A stretch of 64,000 bases of DNA from Hedera helix (GCA_947179155.2 OX359274.1:48951564-49015563), one strand, 5' to 3'; shown: positions 20,172-32,906, counted from the first letter of the stretch. Notes: generated by a model not told the origin, from the sequence alone. Numbers and translations are program-made.

Positions 20172-21936
20172 TCATATAGTCAGACCTAGAGTACTTGCTC
20201 TTCCTGCATTCTTTTCCCCTTCAACTTCTTTCAATCTACCAAAGGAAGATGGAAAGTGCAATGATAGTGATAAGCACTGATCCTCATCCTTCAAATCTCT
20301 TTGACTTTCATCATTCCTTCCTTTTACCGCAAGTGTTAGATTCAAATCAAGGTCATCACAATCTGAAACTTTTCTTTTTAACACTGACCGCTTCTGAAGA
20401 TTTGTGGCTTCCAATTCTAGAGGAACTTTTTCTTGCAGCTTGATTGAGGATTTAAGCTCCATAGTGTTTAATAGGGACTCATCATCACCTCGCCAGCTCC
20501 CTTGATCATAAAGTGATCCAAATCCATCTTTTCTTTCATGAATTTTCCATGTTGATAATTCACTAGAAGATGAAACATCGGCACGGAGATCACAATTTGC
20601 AGAGTTTCTTCCAAAAATCCTCTCAGTAACTGAAGCATAAAATCTTGGTCTGTTCTTATCAATTGCATTTCGCGATATAAAAGAGCTTTGCACCCAATTG
20701 TCATGCCCAGTAATATTCCACGGAGCATCTCCATATCTTGAAGAAAAGCAAAATTCTATATCTTACTGAACTGAAATAACTTCAAAAACACATGAAGAAA
20801 AAAATAGAAATTAAAAAAGATTTACTATATTAAATATATACGTACCTGGAGCTTGGATTGTGCCTTTGGGTATAGCGTTGAAGCATTGGAAGTTGGCTTA
20901 GGTTGTAGATATTTCGATCTCCACCGTCCATGAAATTTCTATAATCTGTTATCACTGTCATAAGGATACAAAATAATAAACTTTACAGGTTTATACTTCA
21001 CAAACCTGATGAAAACCCTAATTATGTGGAAATGAGAACTTAAATAAGATTAAGACTATTATGTTACATTTGAATTGAAAAAATAAAATAGAATGGATAG
21101 TGAAATGATTCATTTCATTCGAACTGTAATGAGTCATTTCATACTCTCTTCCAAAGAAATAAAATTAACAAATTTGACAGGAATAAGAATTATTCATTTC
21201 ATTTCAATAGAACAACCGAACATAATTTTTTTCCATTCTATAAGAATAAGTTATTCTATTTCCACCTTCATTCTTGCAATCCAAAATTAACATAAAGGAA
21301 TTATCAATCAGCATAAATACCTTGACTAGGGTCATCAATTTTCTTGCTTCGATGCATCTGAGAAATAATCAAATAAAGAAGCAAAGGAAATTAGAATTTA
21401 GATGAAACTAAAACAACTATATATGCCAAGTAAAATCAAATTGATGAACAAAATAGTTGGTAACTAATTAAAGGGGGTTTTGTTACTCAAATCATCAGAA
21501 TTAAACCTGTAAATGACTTTTGACATTAGCGATATTAAGTCCTTTGATATTCATCAGTTGAAGAACCAACTTTGGGGTTGCTCCTGCACCAAAAATAGTC
21601 AAAATTGAAATCATTTTACCTCCATATAAGCAAAATTTGAAGCAGTTAAATTAAGTCGACTATAATTAATTAATTAACTCATTGAATCAAGTAAATTAAG
21701 TTGAGAATTAACTTACTTTCTTGTCCACCTAATCTCTCAACAGCTTGAACGAAGCGAAGATGAAGATCATGAGTCCACCGGAGTCTTGGTGTTTTGGATC
21801 GGACATAAGGCCTCACCGAGGACGTCTTCTCATTCTCTTCAATTGTACTGTTGCTTGAGCTTCCATCTTCTTCGTCCTCATTTTGATTTGAAGGGTTTGT
21901 CTTAGAACACTCATCGATCCCACTACTTCTCTCCAT
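20172..21936 (-). CDS. GARP/G2-like MYB-related transcription factor with EAR motifs
   Basis: A nuclear DNA-binding protein. The inferred CDS is complement(join(20172..20736, 20846..20954, 21321..21357, 21507..21583, 21717..21936)), 335 aa. All introns are GT-AG and the phases agree. The N-terminus (1-45) is acidic and Ser-rich. The GARP MYB-like domain spans about 46-105 (RSKTPRLRWTHDLHLRF, AVERLGGQERATPKLVLQLM, GLNIANVKSHLQM, HRSKK). The SHLQM signature at 96-100 places it in the G2-like group close to Arabidopsis At1g14600/At2g38300/At2g40260-type factors. Two leucine-repeat repression motifs lie in the C-terminal half: an EAR-type DLDLNL at 276-281 and LSLSL at 303-307. These recruit TOPLESS-type co-repressors in plants, so a repressor role is inferred. 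Exon 1 ends inside the DNA-binding helix, as is usual in this group. No breaks are seen. Target genes and pathway are unknown. Confidence 0.92.
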
Positions 21937-22677
21937 ACTTCTAATATTGATAGGGCTTAATTAATTCTCTCGATCTCTATTTTAGCTCAGATAATTTTAT
22001 CAGTTGAACTTGAAAAGACAAAGCATATATAATCTTGTACTACTAACAATAAAAATGACGCATTAATGCGCTATATTATGGCTTCCGTGGTTATATATCC
22101 AAAAACAGCCTTCCTTATTATTAACATTTAACTCGTAGACATAATAGCGGAATTAATGACGATATTCTTTGAGAATAAGGGGCACAAATTCTACCATAGA
22201 ACTCTATCAAGAAGATTGAACAGAGAGATGATCGATGACTTGCAATAATTAATTATATGTATGTACAAGATATGGGAAGTGAAACCCTAGACCTGAAGGT
22301 CCTGAACAAAGAAGAAAGAGATGAGAGTACTCTCTTTCTCTGTGTATGTATGTAGGGTACTGTGACCAACAATTATTGGTCATCTAAATTTTAATACACC
22401 CTCACTATTACATCTACATACACAAAGCAATACATGTATATATGCATGTATGATGTTACAAATTACAGGGAGAAAAATAATTTGCTTTATCATGTGAATC
22501 CAGGTCTTTTTTGGTCCTAACTCTTTTAGAAGATTTTGTATTCAGTGTATTTGAAAACCAAATCCTGCTAGAAAAAGAAAAAGAAAAATATGAAATACTC
22601 TTGTTTGGGTTCTAAAATTATGGATACATTTAGCAACGTATTTTAAGAAAAAATTATTTTTATCTAAATATATTCCT
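21937..22677. other. GARP promoter and intergenic DNA
   Basis: On the minus strand a TATA-like TTATATATG lies near 22024-22032, about 90-95 nt upstream of the ATG. The rest is AT-rich with no recognisable gene. Confidence 0.5.
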
Positions 22678-23393
22678 AACAAATATATAGTAGTGGTAGT
22701 ATAATAGTATTCAATTAATATAACTTATGGCATATTTAAATTTCATTATAGTCCAAAATTTAAAATGTATATCTAATTTTAGAACAGACAAAAAGAAAAA
22801 TATATTTCTAATTTTAAAAATGACGGTGTAATTATATATACTACTCCCTCTATTCCTTTTTATCTGTCATTTTAGAAGTAAAATTTATTCCATTTTATTA
22901 TTAGTTTGCAGAACGCAAAAAAAGCATTAACAGATTAGATTTATTCATATATTATCCCTAAATTACATATAAATTTGTTTATTTTTTATTTTTTTAATAA
23001 ATTTTAGAAAAATAATATTAGCATTGACATTTTTAAACAAATATATAGTAGTAGCAGTATAATAGTATTCAATTAATATAACTTATGGCATATTTAAATT
23101 TCATTATAGTCCAAAATTTAAAATGTATATCTAATTTTAGAATAAACAAAAAGAAAAATATATCTCTAATTTTAAAAATGACGGTGTAATTATATATACT
23201 ACTCCCTCTATTCCTTTTTATCTATCATTTTAGAAGTAAAATTTATTCCATTTTATTATTAGTTTGCAGAACGCAAAAAAGCATTAATAGATTAGATTTA
23301 TTCATATATTATCCCTAAATTACATATAAATTTGTTTATTTTTTATTTTTTTAATAAATTTTAGAAAAATAATATTAACATTGACATTTTTAA
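22678..23393 (+). repeat. 358-bp tandem duplication with a MITE-like end inside
   Basis: Copy 1 (22678-23035) and copy 2 (23036-23393) are nearly identical over their full length, with only a handful of substitutions and one-base indels. Each contains TACTCCCTCTATTCCTTTTT, the style of a Stowaway-type terminal repeat, but the matching opposite end is missing. Non-coding. Confidence 0.92.
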
Positions 23394-24495
23394 AAGTAAG
23401 TTAAAGATGTCACATCTTTAAGAATACAGTTATTTTCTTCGCTCACTTTTATATATGCATATTCCCTAGCTACTTGCCTACTTCATTGAATACTACTAGC
23501 CTTCCACCAATTTCAACAGAAATGCGAACGCCAAGAAATTTCAGTTTTTGTTTATTGAATAAGTCCAAATTAGTCCAAAGTAGACTTTTGTTCTTATTTG
23601 TTTCTTCATATATCGGATGAAGCAAGTTAATTAAGGGACCACCCCTTTTTTTTAAAACTATTGCTCAATTAGTGAAGTTAGAAATTCTAGCATTCTATAT
23701 ATATTCCATCAGTATCAACATGTACAGATCTATCTTCATTTATAAAATTAAAATAAAATAGTGTGGATTCATGTTAATTGTAAAGATTAATTGTGACATT
23801 CATGCATGAAGGCTTGAAGCTGACCAATTCCCAGAATTAGAGCTAGCTAGGAGGCAGCAGGACTCATTTCCCAAATAGTGTTTGCCTCTTAATTGAGATA
23901 GCTAATGGTAATCAATTTATAATCTCTTCATTGTAAAATTTATTATTTCATAATTTTTAATAAGTAGTTTCAATTTTGAAGTTTAAAAATATTTTATTTT
24001 AATTTTTAAAAATCAATAATAATCTTAATTCTAATATTTGTAACGGATGGAGTATAATTTATAAAAATCATGTTGACGCTGCTACAAAATGTATTTGTTT
24101 TGCTGTCTTAATTTGATGGTGAGTTGGTGACCCTAACTAGAATGGAGAAAATCGCAAGCAGCTTCTTTTACGTCGGGAATCACGGGCTTGTTCCTAGTTG
24201 GGAGTCGAGACATTATAATAATAAGGCTCCCAAGTCCCAACTCATATATATATATAGTTGGTGAGCCATTTTAATTTTATATTTCAAGTTTTTGTTGGAG
24301 GAATATGATCAATATTTATTGTACAATTTGCTACATGCTTAATTATAACATTTCAAGTCCCTAAAATGTTTTGTTACCCAAAATGAGAGTCATATTTTCA
24401 CACCATGTAAAAATTAAAATAAAAATTTCCCATTAAACTTATTAATTAACTCAAAATAAAAAAATAATAGCATAGCAGCGTTCGATACCAAATTA
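23394..24495. other. AT-rich intergenic DNA left of the retrotransposon
   Basis: No gene is seen. It contains a truncated Stowaway-like MITE (about 23905-24054) and a short TA repeat at 24246-24255. Confidence 0.55.
23905..24054. mobile_element. Truncated Stowaway-like MITE
   Basis: The right end AACGGATGGAGTATA is the inverted-repeat end of the family at 13839-14101. The interior (TTTATTATTTCATAATTTTT...GTTTCAATTTTGAAGTTT) follows that copy. The left end is absent. Confidence 0.5.
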
Positions 24496-24500
24496 ATAAA

Positions 24501-25799
24501 TGTAATTTTGTGTACGTGCACACCTAGAGGGAGGGTGAATAGGTGTCTAAACCAAAAGTGATCTGTAATGACAAATTTTAAATTTCCTTCGTTACAGGCT
24601 TAAAGCAGACAGACGATGACTGTTACTTTTAGTGTCTGCTTTAGACTAAATTCTACTTTACTAATAATGCAGACAGAACGTGCTATTGAAATTCAGTGTC
24701 TGGATCAGTATGTTATGGATATCAGCAAAATACTTTTTGTGAAGCAGTTCAAATGCAGAATAAGAATGTAACAAATAAAACCACACAAATGCAAACCACA
24801 AACACACGGATTTTTACGTGGTTCGGCCCCTATCCACTAATCTAGTGGCCTAATCCACGTCCAATACCAATTGGTATTGGATACTCTTTTTATTAATTTA
24901 TAACTCAATTAAATACAATAAAAAGAACTCTCTGTTCAAATAAAGCTTTCCACTGTGATGGACACCTCTGCCCCTTTTGCACCTCTGCAACTGTTGCACC
25001 TCTGCAAACTTGAAAGCTCTCGTTGAACAGTCCCTATCCACTATTGGAACGACCAAGCTAAACACAGCTTGAACTCAGAATCTATTACAAAGTATTTTGA
25101 ATATACTGTGTTGTGATTTTCCAGCTAATAGACTAACAATATAACACAGACTTGCTGGAAATAAACAATGATAGCTCTCAATGAAAGTATATAATGAATA
25201 AGGCTGATCTTTGTTTTGAGTTCTCTCTTCACTGATATATACTTTGTTGTCGTTGTTTTTGTACCTGTTCTAGCCGAGAAGAAAGAATATATATACAAAG
25301 AGTACCAACGGCTATAATAATTGGTTAGCAAAAAAAAATCTCATTCCACAGTTGGTATAATACATGATTTTAGCAATTTGCTGAGACCAACGGATATGTA
25401 GAATTTATTCAAATCAGCAAATCAAGTATACGGTTACCTAGTCAAACCACAATAGCTTAAATAAAGGAGTATATTTGATAAGGTTTGCTAGAGTCCAGTC
25501 ACCAGACAATTTAAATAGCTAGGATAGTTTCCTTGATAGACTCCAATTAGAATAAATCTCTCAGCTGAACAAATTCCTTAATGTATTCAATTAAAACAGA
25601 TTTACCAAGATATATTAAGAAATATAATTTCCAGCAAATTTGCAATTCTATTAATTCAAGCTACTGGACTAGTAACCCATTTCGGGCACATCAATGATAA
25701 CATGATATATATTAAAAATTAGCCCAAACAATTTAATTAATCTTAACACAAACCCAAATAAATTGTCATCATTAAAATCACAAAATATATAAACCAACA
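24501..25799 (-). repeat. 3' LTR of the copia element
   Basis: 1299 bp. In the sense direction it begins TGTTGG and ends TTACA (TG...CA). It contains a TATA-like TATATATAT at 25287-25295 (minus strand), a possible AATAAA signal at 24889-24894, a perfect 22-bp palindrome at 24860-24881, and a short tandem of GCACCTCTGCAA-type units near 24960-25015. Confidence 0.96.
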
Positions 25800-25880
25800 T
25801 TCTCCCCCTTTTTGATGATGACAATATATTATACCCTTTAATTAACATGCTCCCCCTAACTATATGGCTCCCCCTAAATT
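25800..25880 (-). promoter_or_regulatory. Polypurine tract region with repeated G-rich motifs
   Basis: Directly next to the 3' LTR the minus strand reads AAAAAGGGGGAGAA (25800-25813), the plus-strand primer for second DNA strand synthesis. Further GGGGGAG motifs occur at about 25850-25858 and 25868-25875, and a weaker one near 26090. Multiple polypurine motifs are a described hallmark of Sireviruses. Confidence 0.85.
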
Positions 25881-26121
25881 TATGCCACATAGTCAACAGT
25901 TACACCAAAAAATATATCATGCAATGTTGCAATGTAACATAACAGATAAGCCACAATCCATATGACCATAAATATAGTCAGCCATAATATAATCCACCAC
26001 AATTATCCAAAAAAAATATCCAAACATCCAGACACACTCACAGACTCACTGACAGTCACAGACACATTCAGTCACAGACACATTCACTTCTCCCCTTTTG
26101 ACATCATAAAAAAAAAAAAAA

Positions 26122-27427
26122 TTATGTAGCTTCAGCAGGGCGAACACAGTCGTCAACTTTCTTGTCAAGGTCGTTCAGCTTAGCATCCAATGAATCATGA
26201 CGAGCAACCAATGCTTCAACAGTATCGGACATAGAAGTCATTTTGTCGGATAATAATTGGATTGAGTCAGAGAGAGAGGTGAACATAGTATCAACCTTTT
26301 TACCCATGTCTTGAACCAGTTGAAAGAGAGCAGAATGTGGAGGACCAGGAAAAGGTATAGGAATAGGAGAAGGAGGAATAGGAGGAGAATCCTCTAAATC
26401 CCAAGATAACACACCATGAGCATGGACTTTTAACTTGGATTTATGAAGAGAAGCTTCATCAATCACATCAGAGAGTTGAACCACTTCCTCATTTTCAAAA
26501 GAAATTTCAAAATGTTCCAAAATTTTTGTGATAAAACCTCCATAAGGAAAACATTTTGTTTTATTTGTGAGGCAACTCGCCATGTGTTTGATCATAAACA
26601 ATGCAAAGTTGAATTTAGTGCCAGACAGAATTAAGGCTGAGAGAATTAGATCCTGATATGTCATGTCAGATCTGCCACCAGTTCGGGGAACTAAATTGGC
26701 GCGAAGAATTTTATGGATGACATTGTTAATTGGAGAGGTTTCAACAACTGTTGGCAACTCAATAAATTCAGTTTCAGAAGAAATTTTCACAATGTTTATC
26801 TGATCAAGAATACTTAACTGTTCAAGCTCATATGGACCTTTAAGAGTGAAAGGACATATACCAGAACAAGGGATTTTAAACAAAGAACTCAACAACACAG
26901 AATCAATAGATAGAGTCTTATTTTGCACATAGGTAATTAATGTATCTGATTTAGTAGACATATTCCCAAAGAATTGTTTGAGTAAGCTTGGATAAACAAC
27001 CTTTGAAGGACATAACATAGCCCCCAAATCGACATTTTCAAATATAGCAGAAATCCCAATTTGATAAAATAAAACAGGATCAACAGATTTCCCATGAACA
27101 AAATTTTTGTGTACCATGAATTTTTTAAAGCGTTTTTCAAATTTGGGAGAACGAAAAGATATAGTAGTATCATGAGGCTTAGGGTCCACAGAAGAGGATT
27201 CAGGAATACTCACAGAAGGGAAAGTTGTTTCTTTTGAGGATTTGCGTTTTTGGATTTTTGAAGAAGAAACCCCCAAATTGCTAGCCTTTGTTTTCTGTTT
27301 TTTGGGTCAGAGGCCGATTCGGCCGTGTAGTTGTTGCCATGGCAGGAGCCCCGTCCGTGTTCTCTTTCCGGCGAGCAGCCGATTCTCGTCTGGTGATGAT
27401 GACGTGTCCTCCTCTTGTTTTGGCCAT
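26122..27427 (-). pseudogene. Extra (env-position) ORF of the copia element, frameshifted
   Basis: This lies between RNase H and the 3' LTR in the sense orientation. ATG at 27427 opens a basic N-terminus (MAKTRGG...) that stops at 27281. The frame resumes about there and stays open to the stop at 26122, so one frameshift in the A-rich stretch at about 27285-27300 splits an ORF of roughly 430 codons. The long part has a globular segment like the putative plant transposon protein domain found in such extra ORFs (motifs FEKRFKKFMVHKNF, DLGAMLCPSKVVYPSLLKQF, ILRANLVPRTGG). A proline-rich linker (PPIPPSPIPIPFPGPP) and a C-terminal predicted coiled coil follow. I see no signal peptide or convincing membrane span, so an envelope function is not supported. 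The role of such ORFs is unknown. Confidence 0.75.
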
Positions 27428-27836
27428 GGAAGAGAAAGACAAAATAGAAACCCTAGGTTTTGTATGGTGAAGATGATCCGAGGAAGTGAGATAAGAAAAA
27501 AAAAACTTGGATAGAAAAAGAGAGAGGAGCCCGAGCGGGAAAAGAAAAGAGAGAGAGAGAAGCTCGAGCGGGAAAAGAGAGAGAGAAAACAGAAATGAGA
27601 AGAAAGAAAAGAGTTTCAGTAAAAAAAATAATAAAAATATTCTATTCTCGCTTAAAAATAATGCACTAATTTCCAATTTAACCTTTTAATACCAAAATTA
27701 ACCTAATTCAGTTATATCATATGACCCAGTTACATATAGTTAAATCAAATCTCATATAATTAATGTAACTCTGTGAAGGCAAAAAAAAATAATGTCAACT
27801 AAAATATACGATGAATATTTAATACGAATATATATA

Positions 27837-30800
27837 TTAGGCACAGACAGTCATACCTAATTCCCTTCTCAAGGTACAAAAACGTTCTTCACTCAGAGAT
27901 TTTGTAAAAATGTCAGCCAATTGATGTTCAGTAGGGACAAAAACTAATTTAATTAATCCTTTAGCAACATTATCTCTTAAAAAATGATGTCTCACTTCAA
28001 TATGTTTAGTACGAGAATGAAGCACAGAATTTTTTGAAATATCAATTGCACTAGTATTATCACACATAATAGGCACATTTTCACATATCACATTAAAATC
28101 ATGTAAGGTTTGTATCATCCACAAAATTTATGAACAACAACTACCTGCAGCCAGATATTCACCTTCCGTAGTGGACAATGCAACTGATGTTTGTTTCTTA
28201 CTGTGCCAAGCCACAAGGCTTTGTCCTAAGAATTCACAAGCTCCACTTATGTTTTTTCTATCAACTTGGCAACCTGCATAATCTGCATCTGAATATCCAA
28301 TGAGTTCAAAGCTTGGAGATACAGGATAGTATAAGCCAAAATTAATTGTACCAGATAAATATTTAAATATTTTTTTTACCGCATTAAGGTGAGATTCTTT
28401 CGGTTGAGCTTGAAATCTAGCACATAAGCATACACTATACATAATATCTGGCCTTGATGATGTTAAATACAGTAAACAACCAATCATGCCTCGATACATT
28501 GTTACATCAACATCTTTACCTGTAGTATCCGTTGTTAATTTAACCGTTGTGCTCATTGGGGTTGTCTTTGGTTTTGTATTTTCAAAGCCAAATCTCTTCA
28601 ATAACTCCTTTACGTACTTGGATTGGTGAATGTATATTCCTTCATTGGATTGTTTGATTTGAAGCCCCAAGAAATAATTTAACTCACCCATAAGACTCAT
28701 ATCGAATTCATTATGCATGCATTGGGAAAACCACTCGCACAAAGAGTTAGTAGTAGCACCAAAAATTATATCATCAACATAGATTTGAACAATCAATAAA
28801 TCCCTATTTTTGGTTTTAATAAATAGAGTAGAATCAATTTTTCCACGTTTAAAACCATTATCTAACAGAAACTTGCTTAACCTTTCATACCAAGCTCTTG
28901 GAGCTTGTTTTAATCCATACAAGGCCTTCTTTAATTTAAACACATAATGTGGATATTTTTCATGTTCAAATCTAGGTGGTTGTTTAACATACACTTCTTC
29001 ATTTAAATAGCCATTTAAAAATGCACTTTTTACATCCATTTGATATAATTTAAATTGTCTATAGCATACATAAGCTAATAAGATTCTTATTGCCTCCATC
29101 CTTGCAACAGGAGCAAAGGTTTCATCATAATCTATACCTTCCTGTTGATTATAACCTTGAGCTACCAATCTAGCTTTGTTTCTAGTAACTATGCCATTTT
29201 CATCAAGTTTATTTTTAAACATCCATTTTGTACCAATTATAGAAACATCTTTAGGAGGTTTAATAAGTTCTCATACCTGACATCTTTCGAATTGGTTTAA
29301 CTCTTCTTGCATAGCAATAGACCAATTCTCATCTTGAATTGCTTCCTTGGCATTCTTAGGTTCTATTTGTGAAAGAAAAGCTGAGAATGCGCAACAATTC
29401 CTTGCTTTCCTTCTTGTGTTCATCCAAGTATTGGGATCACCCATGATCAGATTAGGAGGATGATTTCTCACTGTTCTGGATGATCTAGGAAGTCTGGTTG
29501 TGGTCATTTGCTCTTCAGGATCAGACTCTGGTATGTTGAAATCAGCATCTGAATGTTCATCTGGTCTGTCTTCTAAAGCAGACGGTTCACACTGTCTGGA
29601 TTTAGGAGTCTGCAGATTTGAGTTTTCTTCTAAAATAGACGGATTGGGCTGTCTAATTTCATTTACTTGTTCGCCTGATTTTTCTTCTAATGCAGACGGC
29701 GTATCTTGTCTGATTTGAGCTGTTTGGGTTCCACGATTTAGATTATCATTTCCTGTACAATTCTCATTTTCTTCCTTTGACAGAGCATGATTAGACTCAT
29801 CAAATATTACATGCACAGATTCTTTAACTTTTGATTTATTCAAATTATAAATTCTATATGCCTTGCTGTGCATTGAATAACCAAGAAATATAGCTTCAGT
29901 TTTAGCATCAAATTTACCCGGATTACCATAAGTATTTAAAACAAAGAATTTAGCACCAAACACTTTAAAATAACTAATATTAGGAATTCTATTGTTTAGT
30001 AACTCATATGATGTTTTTAACAAAATAGGTCTAAGCAGTACTCTATTTAAAACATAACATGCAGTACTTACAGCCTCTGCCCAAAATTTCTTAGGCAATT
30101 TACTCTCTTGAAGTAGAGTTCTTGCAGTTTCTTGGAGAGTACGATTTTTACGTTCTACCACACCATTTTGTTGTGGTGTTCTTGATGCAGAAAATTCATG
30201 TGTAACACCTTTCTCACTACAATATGGTATAAAGTCTTTTCCAAACTCACCACCGTGGTCATTCCTTATACCAACTAGCTTGAGGTTGTGTTTTGTTTCA
30301 AGATTCTTTATAAGCTTTTCAAATTCTGCAAAAGCTTGATCTTTAGTTTTCAAAAATAATACCTATGTAAATCTTGAAAAATCATCAACAATAACAAAAG
30401 CATAATGATTATTTCCTAAGCTAACATATCTCTCGGGTCCAAATAAATCAAGATGCAATAATTGAAGTGGTAAAGATGTTGATACCTGATTTTTGCTTAT
30501 AAAAGAATTTCTTGCTTGCTTACCTAACTGACATGCATTACAAATACCTATCTTTTCATATTTCAGCTTTGGTAAACCTTTAACAAGATTCTTTGCAGCC
30601 AATTTGTTAATCAACTCCATATGCACATGCCCTAACCTTCTATGCCATAGAATTGTTTGATCTTAGAACAGCAGCTAAGCATATATCTTCATTTTGATTT
30701 TCAAAATTGATTGTATATATATTACCTTCCCTGTTAGCTACTAGAGGGACATTATGTGAGGCATGGATAATAGCACATTTATCTTTATCAAAAATTACTT

Positions 30801-31101
30801 TATGACCACTATCCATTAGTTGACTTACACTAATTAAATTATATTTTAATCCTTCAACATGTTGTACATTTTCAATAAACACCTTACCATTTCCAACTTT
30901 ACCTTTCCCGATGATTTGGCATGTGGTGTCATCTCCAAAAGTAACCGTTCCTCCTTTCTTTGCAATAAGTGTGGAGAATTTATTTTTATCACCTGTCATG
31001 TGTCTAGAACACCCACTATCTAGTACCCATTTATGTGACGGCACTTTAGCTTTTAAGCATACCTGCAAAACAGAAAAGTAGTTCATCGTTTTGGTACCCA
31101 A
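27837..31101 (-). pseudogene. Defective pol of the copia element (protease, integrase, RT, RNase H)
   Basis: Domains in sense order follow. Protease: DSGCSRHMTGD at about 31000, with the active Asp. GAG-pre-integrase HHCC: LWHRRLGH and CNACQLGKQ. Integrase catalytic acidic residues lie in LLHLDLFGP, IRNDHGGEF and TPQQNGVVERKNRT. Reverse transcriptase includes the YVDDIIFGAT catalytic box. RNase H includes YSDADYAGC and STTEGEYLAA. Breaks: TAG at 30363-30365 and TGA at 29271-29273 (both where relatives have Trp), and TAA at 28128-28130 (where relatives have Gln). The protease block (31101-about 30650) is in a different frame from both gag and integrase/RT, which share one frame. Two compensating indels therefore bracket it. 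No active enzyme can be expected. Confidence 0.92.
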
Positions 31102-32846
31102 ACCTGTTTGGGTCCGATTTTGTTAGTAGCATTTAATTCACTTTTCTTTACCCAAATTTGTTTTATTTTTATTTTATTGCAATTTACATCAAAATGTCCT
31201 TTTAAACCACAATTTTTGCAAGTAATAAAAGGTGAGCAATTAAGAGACTTGTTCCTTGATTTATTATTTATTACTCTTATTTTATTTGTAGTGCTTTTTA
31301 TATTCTTAACAGGATTATACCCAATTCCTTGTTTATCTAGGCTTGACCTTTGAGCACCCAGCATTACATTCAAATTTTCTTCTCCTTGAACAAATTTTGC
31401 AAGATCCCTTTTTAATGAAACTATTTCTTCCTCATTATTATTGTTTTGCATGTTTACTATTTTTCCATCATTAAAAGCGCCAATACATGCATCTCTCATT
31501 TTTAAACTTTCTTTTAAGTTATCATTTTCCTTTTTAAGATCATTGTATTCTTCATTTAACTTGTTTCCACGATTATATAGAATTTTGTTATAGTTATCTA
31601 GATAATCAATTTTAGCATTTAGTTTAGATACTTCACTAGATGAACAATCTTTAACTATTTCTTGTTTTTCCTCAATTAAGGTTTTTACTTTCTTCATTAA
31701 ATCATTTATCCAGTTTTTTAAATGAGCATTTTTCTCTTTTATACGAATATTTTCATTCTTTAACACAAGATAATCAGAAATAGTAATATCTCTAAGTTCA
31801 GAATTTACCTCAGATGATTTCTCTTTGCTTAATCCGGTGAAGCATAGTTGAGCAATTTCATCGTCTTGATCTTCATGATCAGATTCATCGTCACTCCATG
31901 TCATCAATGCTTTTCCTTTTGAAATGTTTGCTTTATTTTTTCTTTTCAGTTGAAAACAATCTCTTTTAAAATGATCAGGCCTTCCACATTCAAAACATGT
32001 ATCCTCTTGTGGTTTTTGCTTGAAGTCTTTCTTGTTGTTGAATGTTTGGCTTGGGAACTTTGACTTGTTCTTCTTTCTAATCAGCTCTCTTAATTTTCGA
32101 GTCATCATGGCTATTTCCTCATCGGAGTCTTCATCATCCCCTTCCATGTAACTTTCAGCTTGTAATGCTAAAGTCTTTCTTTTAGGTCCCTCATCTTCTT
32201 CATCATACCTTCTTAGTTGATTTTCAAATTCTTCAAGTTCTCCAAATAAAGTGAGAGTATCCATAGTACTGATTGTTGTTGAGTCTTGAAGAGTAGTAAC
32301 ATTTGGTGCGAACCGTTTAGGCATGACTTTAAGAAGCTTTCTGTTTATTTCCTTCTGATCAATTTTTCGACCAAGCATACTTAGCGAGTTCATTAGAATG
32401 AGGAACCTTGCTTGAGCTTCTTTGATTGTTTCATTCTTTTGTAACTTGAAAAGCTCATATTCTTGCATCAACATGCTTAGCTTGACTTCCTTCACCTTAG
32501 TTGTTCCCTAATGGCTCATAATGATTGTATCCCAAATTTCTTTTGCCGTATTACATGCAGAGACCTTGTCAATTTCAGCTTGAACCATACCACTCAGCAA
32601 CGTATTCATGGCTTTGGAATCATAGGATACCATATATGATTCATTTGTATCCATTTCTATGAGAGTTTTAGGCCTACCATCATCATGCCTAGGAACAACA
32701 GGTCCATTGTCAACCACCTACCATTCCCATGGGTCTCTGTTGAGATAGATCTTCATTCTGAATTTCCAGAAGTTGAAGTTCTCGCTCCCGAGCAACAGAG
32801 GTGGCCTGCTAGTGGACTGCCCTTCTTGAAAATTGAGGTGTGTCAT
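31083..32846 (-). pseudogene. Defective gag of the copia element
   Basis: ATG at 32846 follows the primer site by about 45 nt and starts the capsid-like reading frame. In-frame TAG codons occur at 32718-32720 and 32508-32510, and the frame ends with TGA at 31083. It contains retrotransposon gag similarity (AEIWDTI-type region, LSMLGRKIDQKEINRKLLKV), a first CCHC zinc knuckle CFECGRPDHFKRDC, a long charged coiled-coil stretch, and a second knuckle CKNCGLKGHFDVNC near the C-terminus. Two knuckles and a large gag are Sirevirus features. Confidence 0.88.
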
Positions 32847-32892
32847 AGGATCTTGCCCTACGATCTGCAAAGACCAATATTAGTAGAGCCTT

Positions 32893-32904
32893 GCTCTGAT
32901 ACCA
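32893..32904 (-). promoter_or_regulatory. Primer binding site (tRNA-iMet type)
   Basis: On the minus strand TGGTATCAGAGC begins two bases after the end of the 5' LTR. It is the standard plant copia site complementary to the 3' end of initiator tRNA-Met. Confidence 0.95.
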
Positions 32905-32906
32905 AA

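Noticed and set aside
27507..27689. Basic 60-codon plus-strand frame in the retrotransposon
   Set aside because: Antisense purine-rich repeat (GAGAGAGAAA) of the element leader; low complexity.
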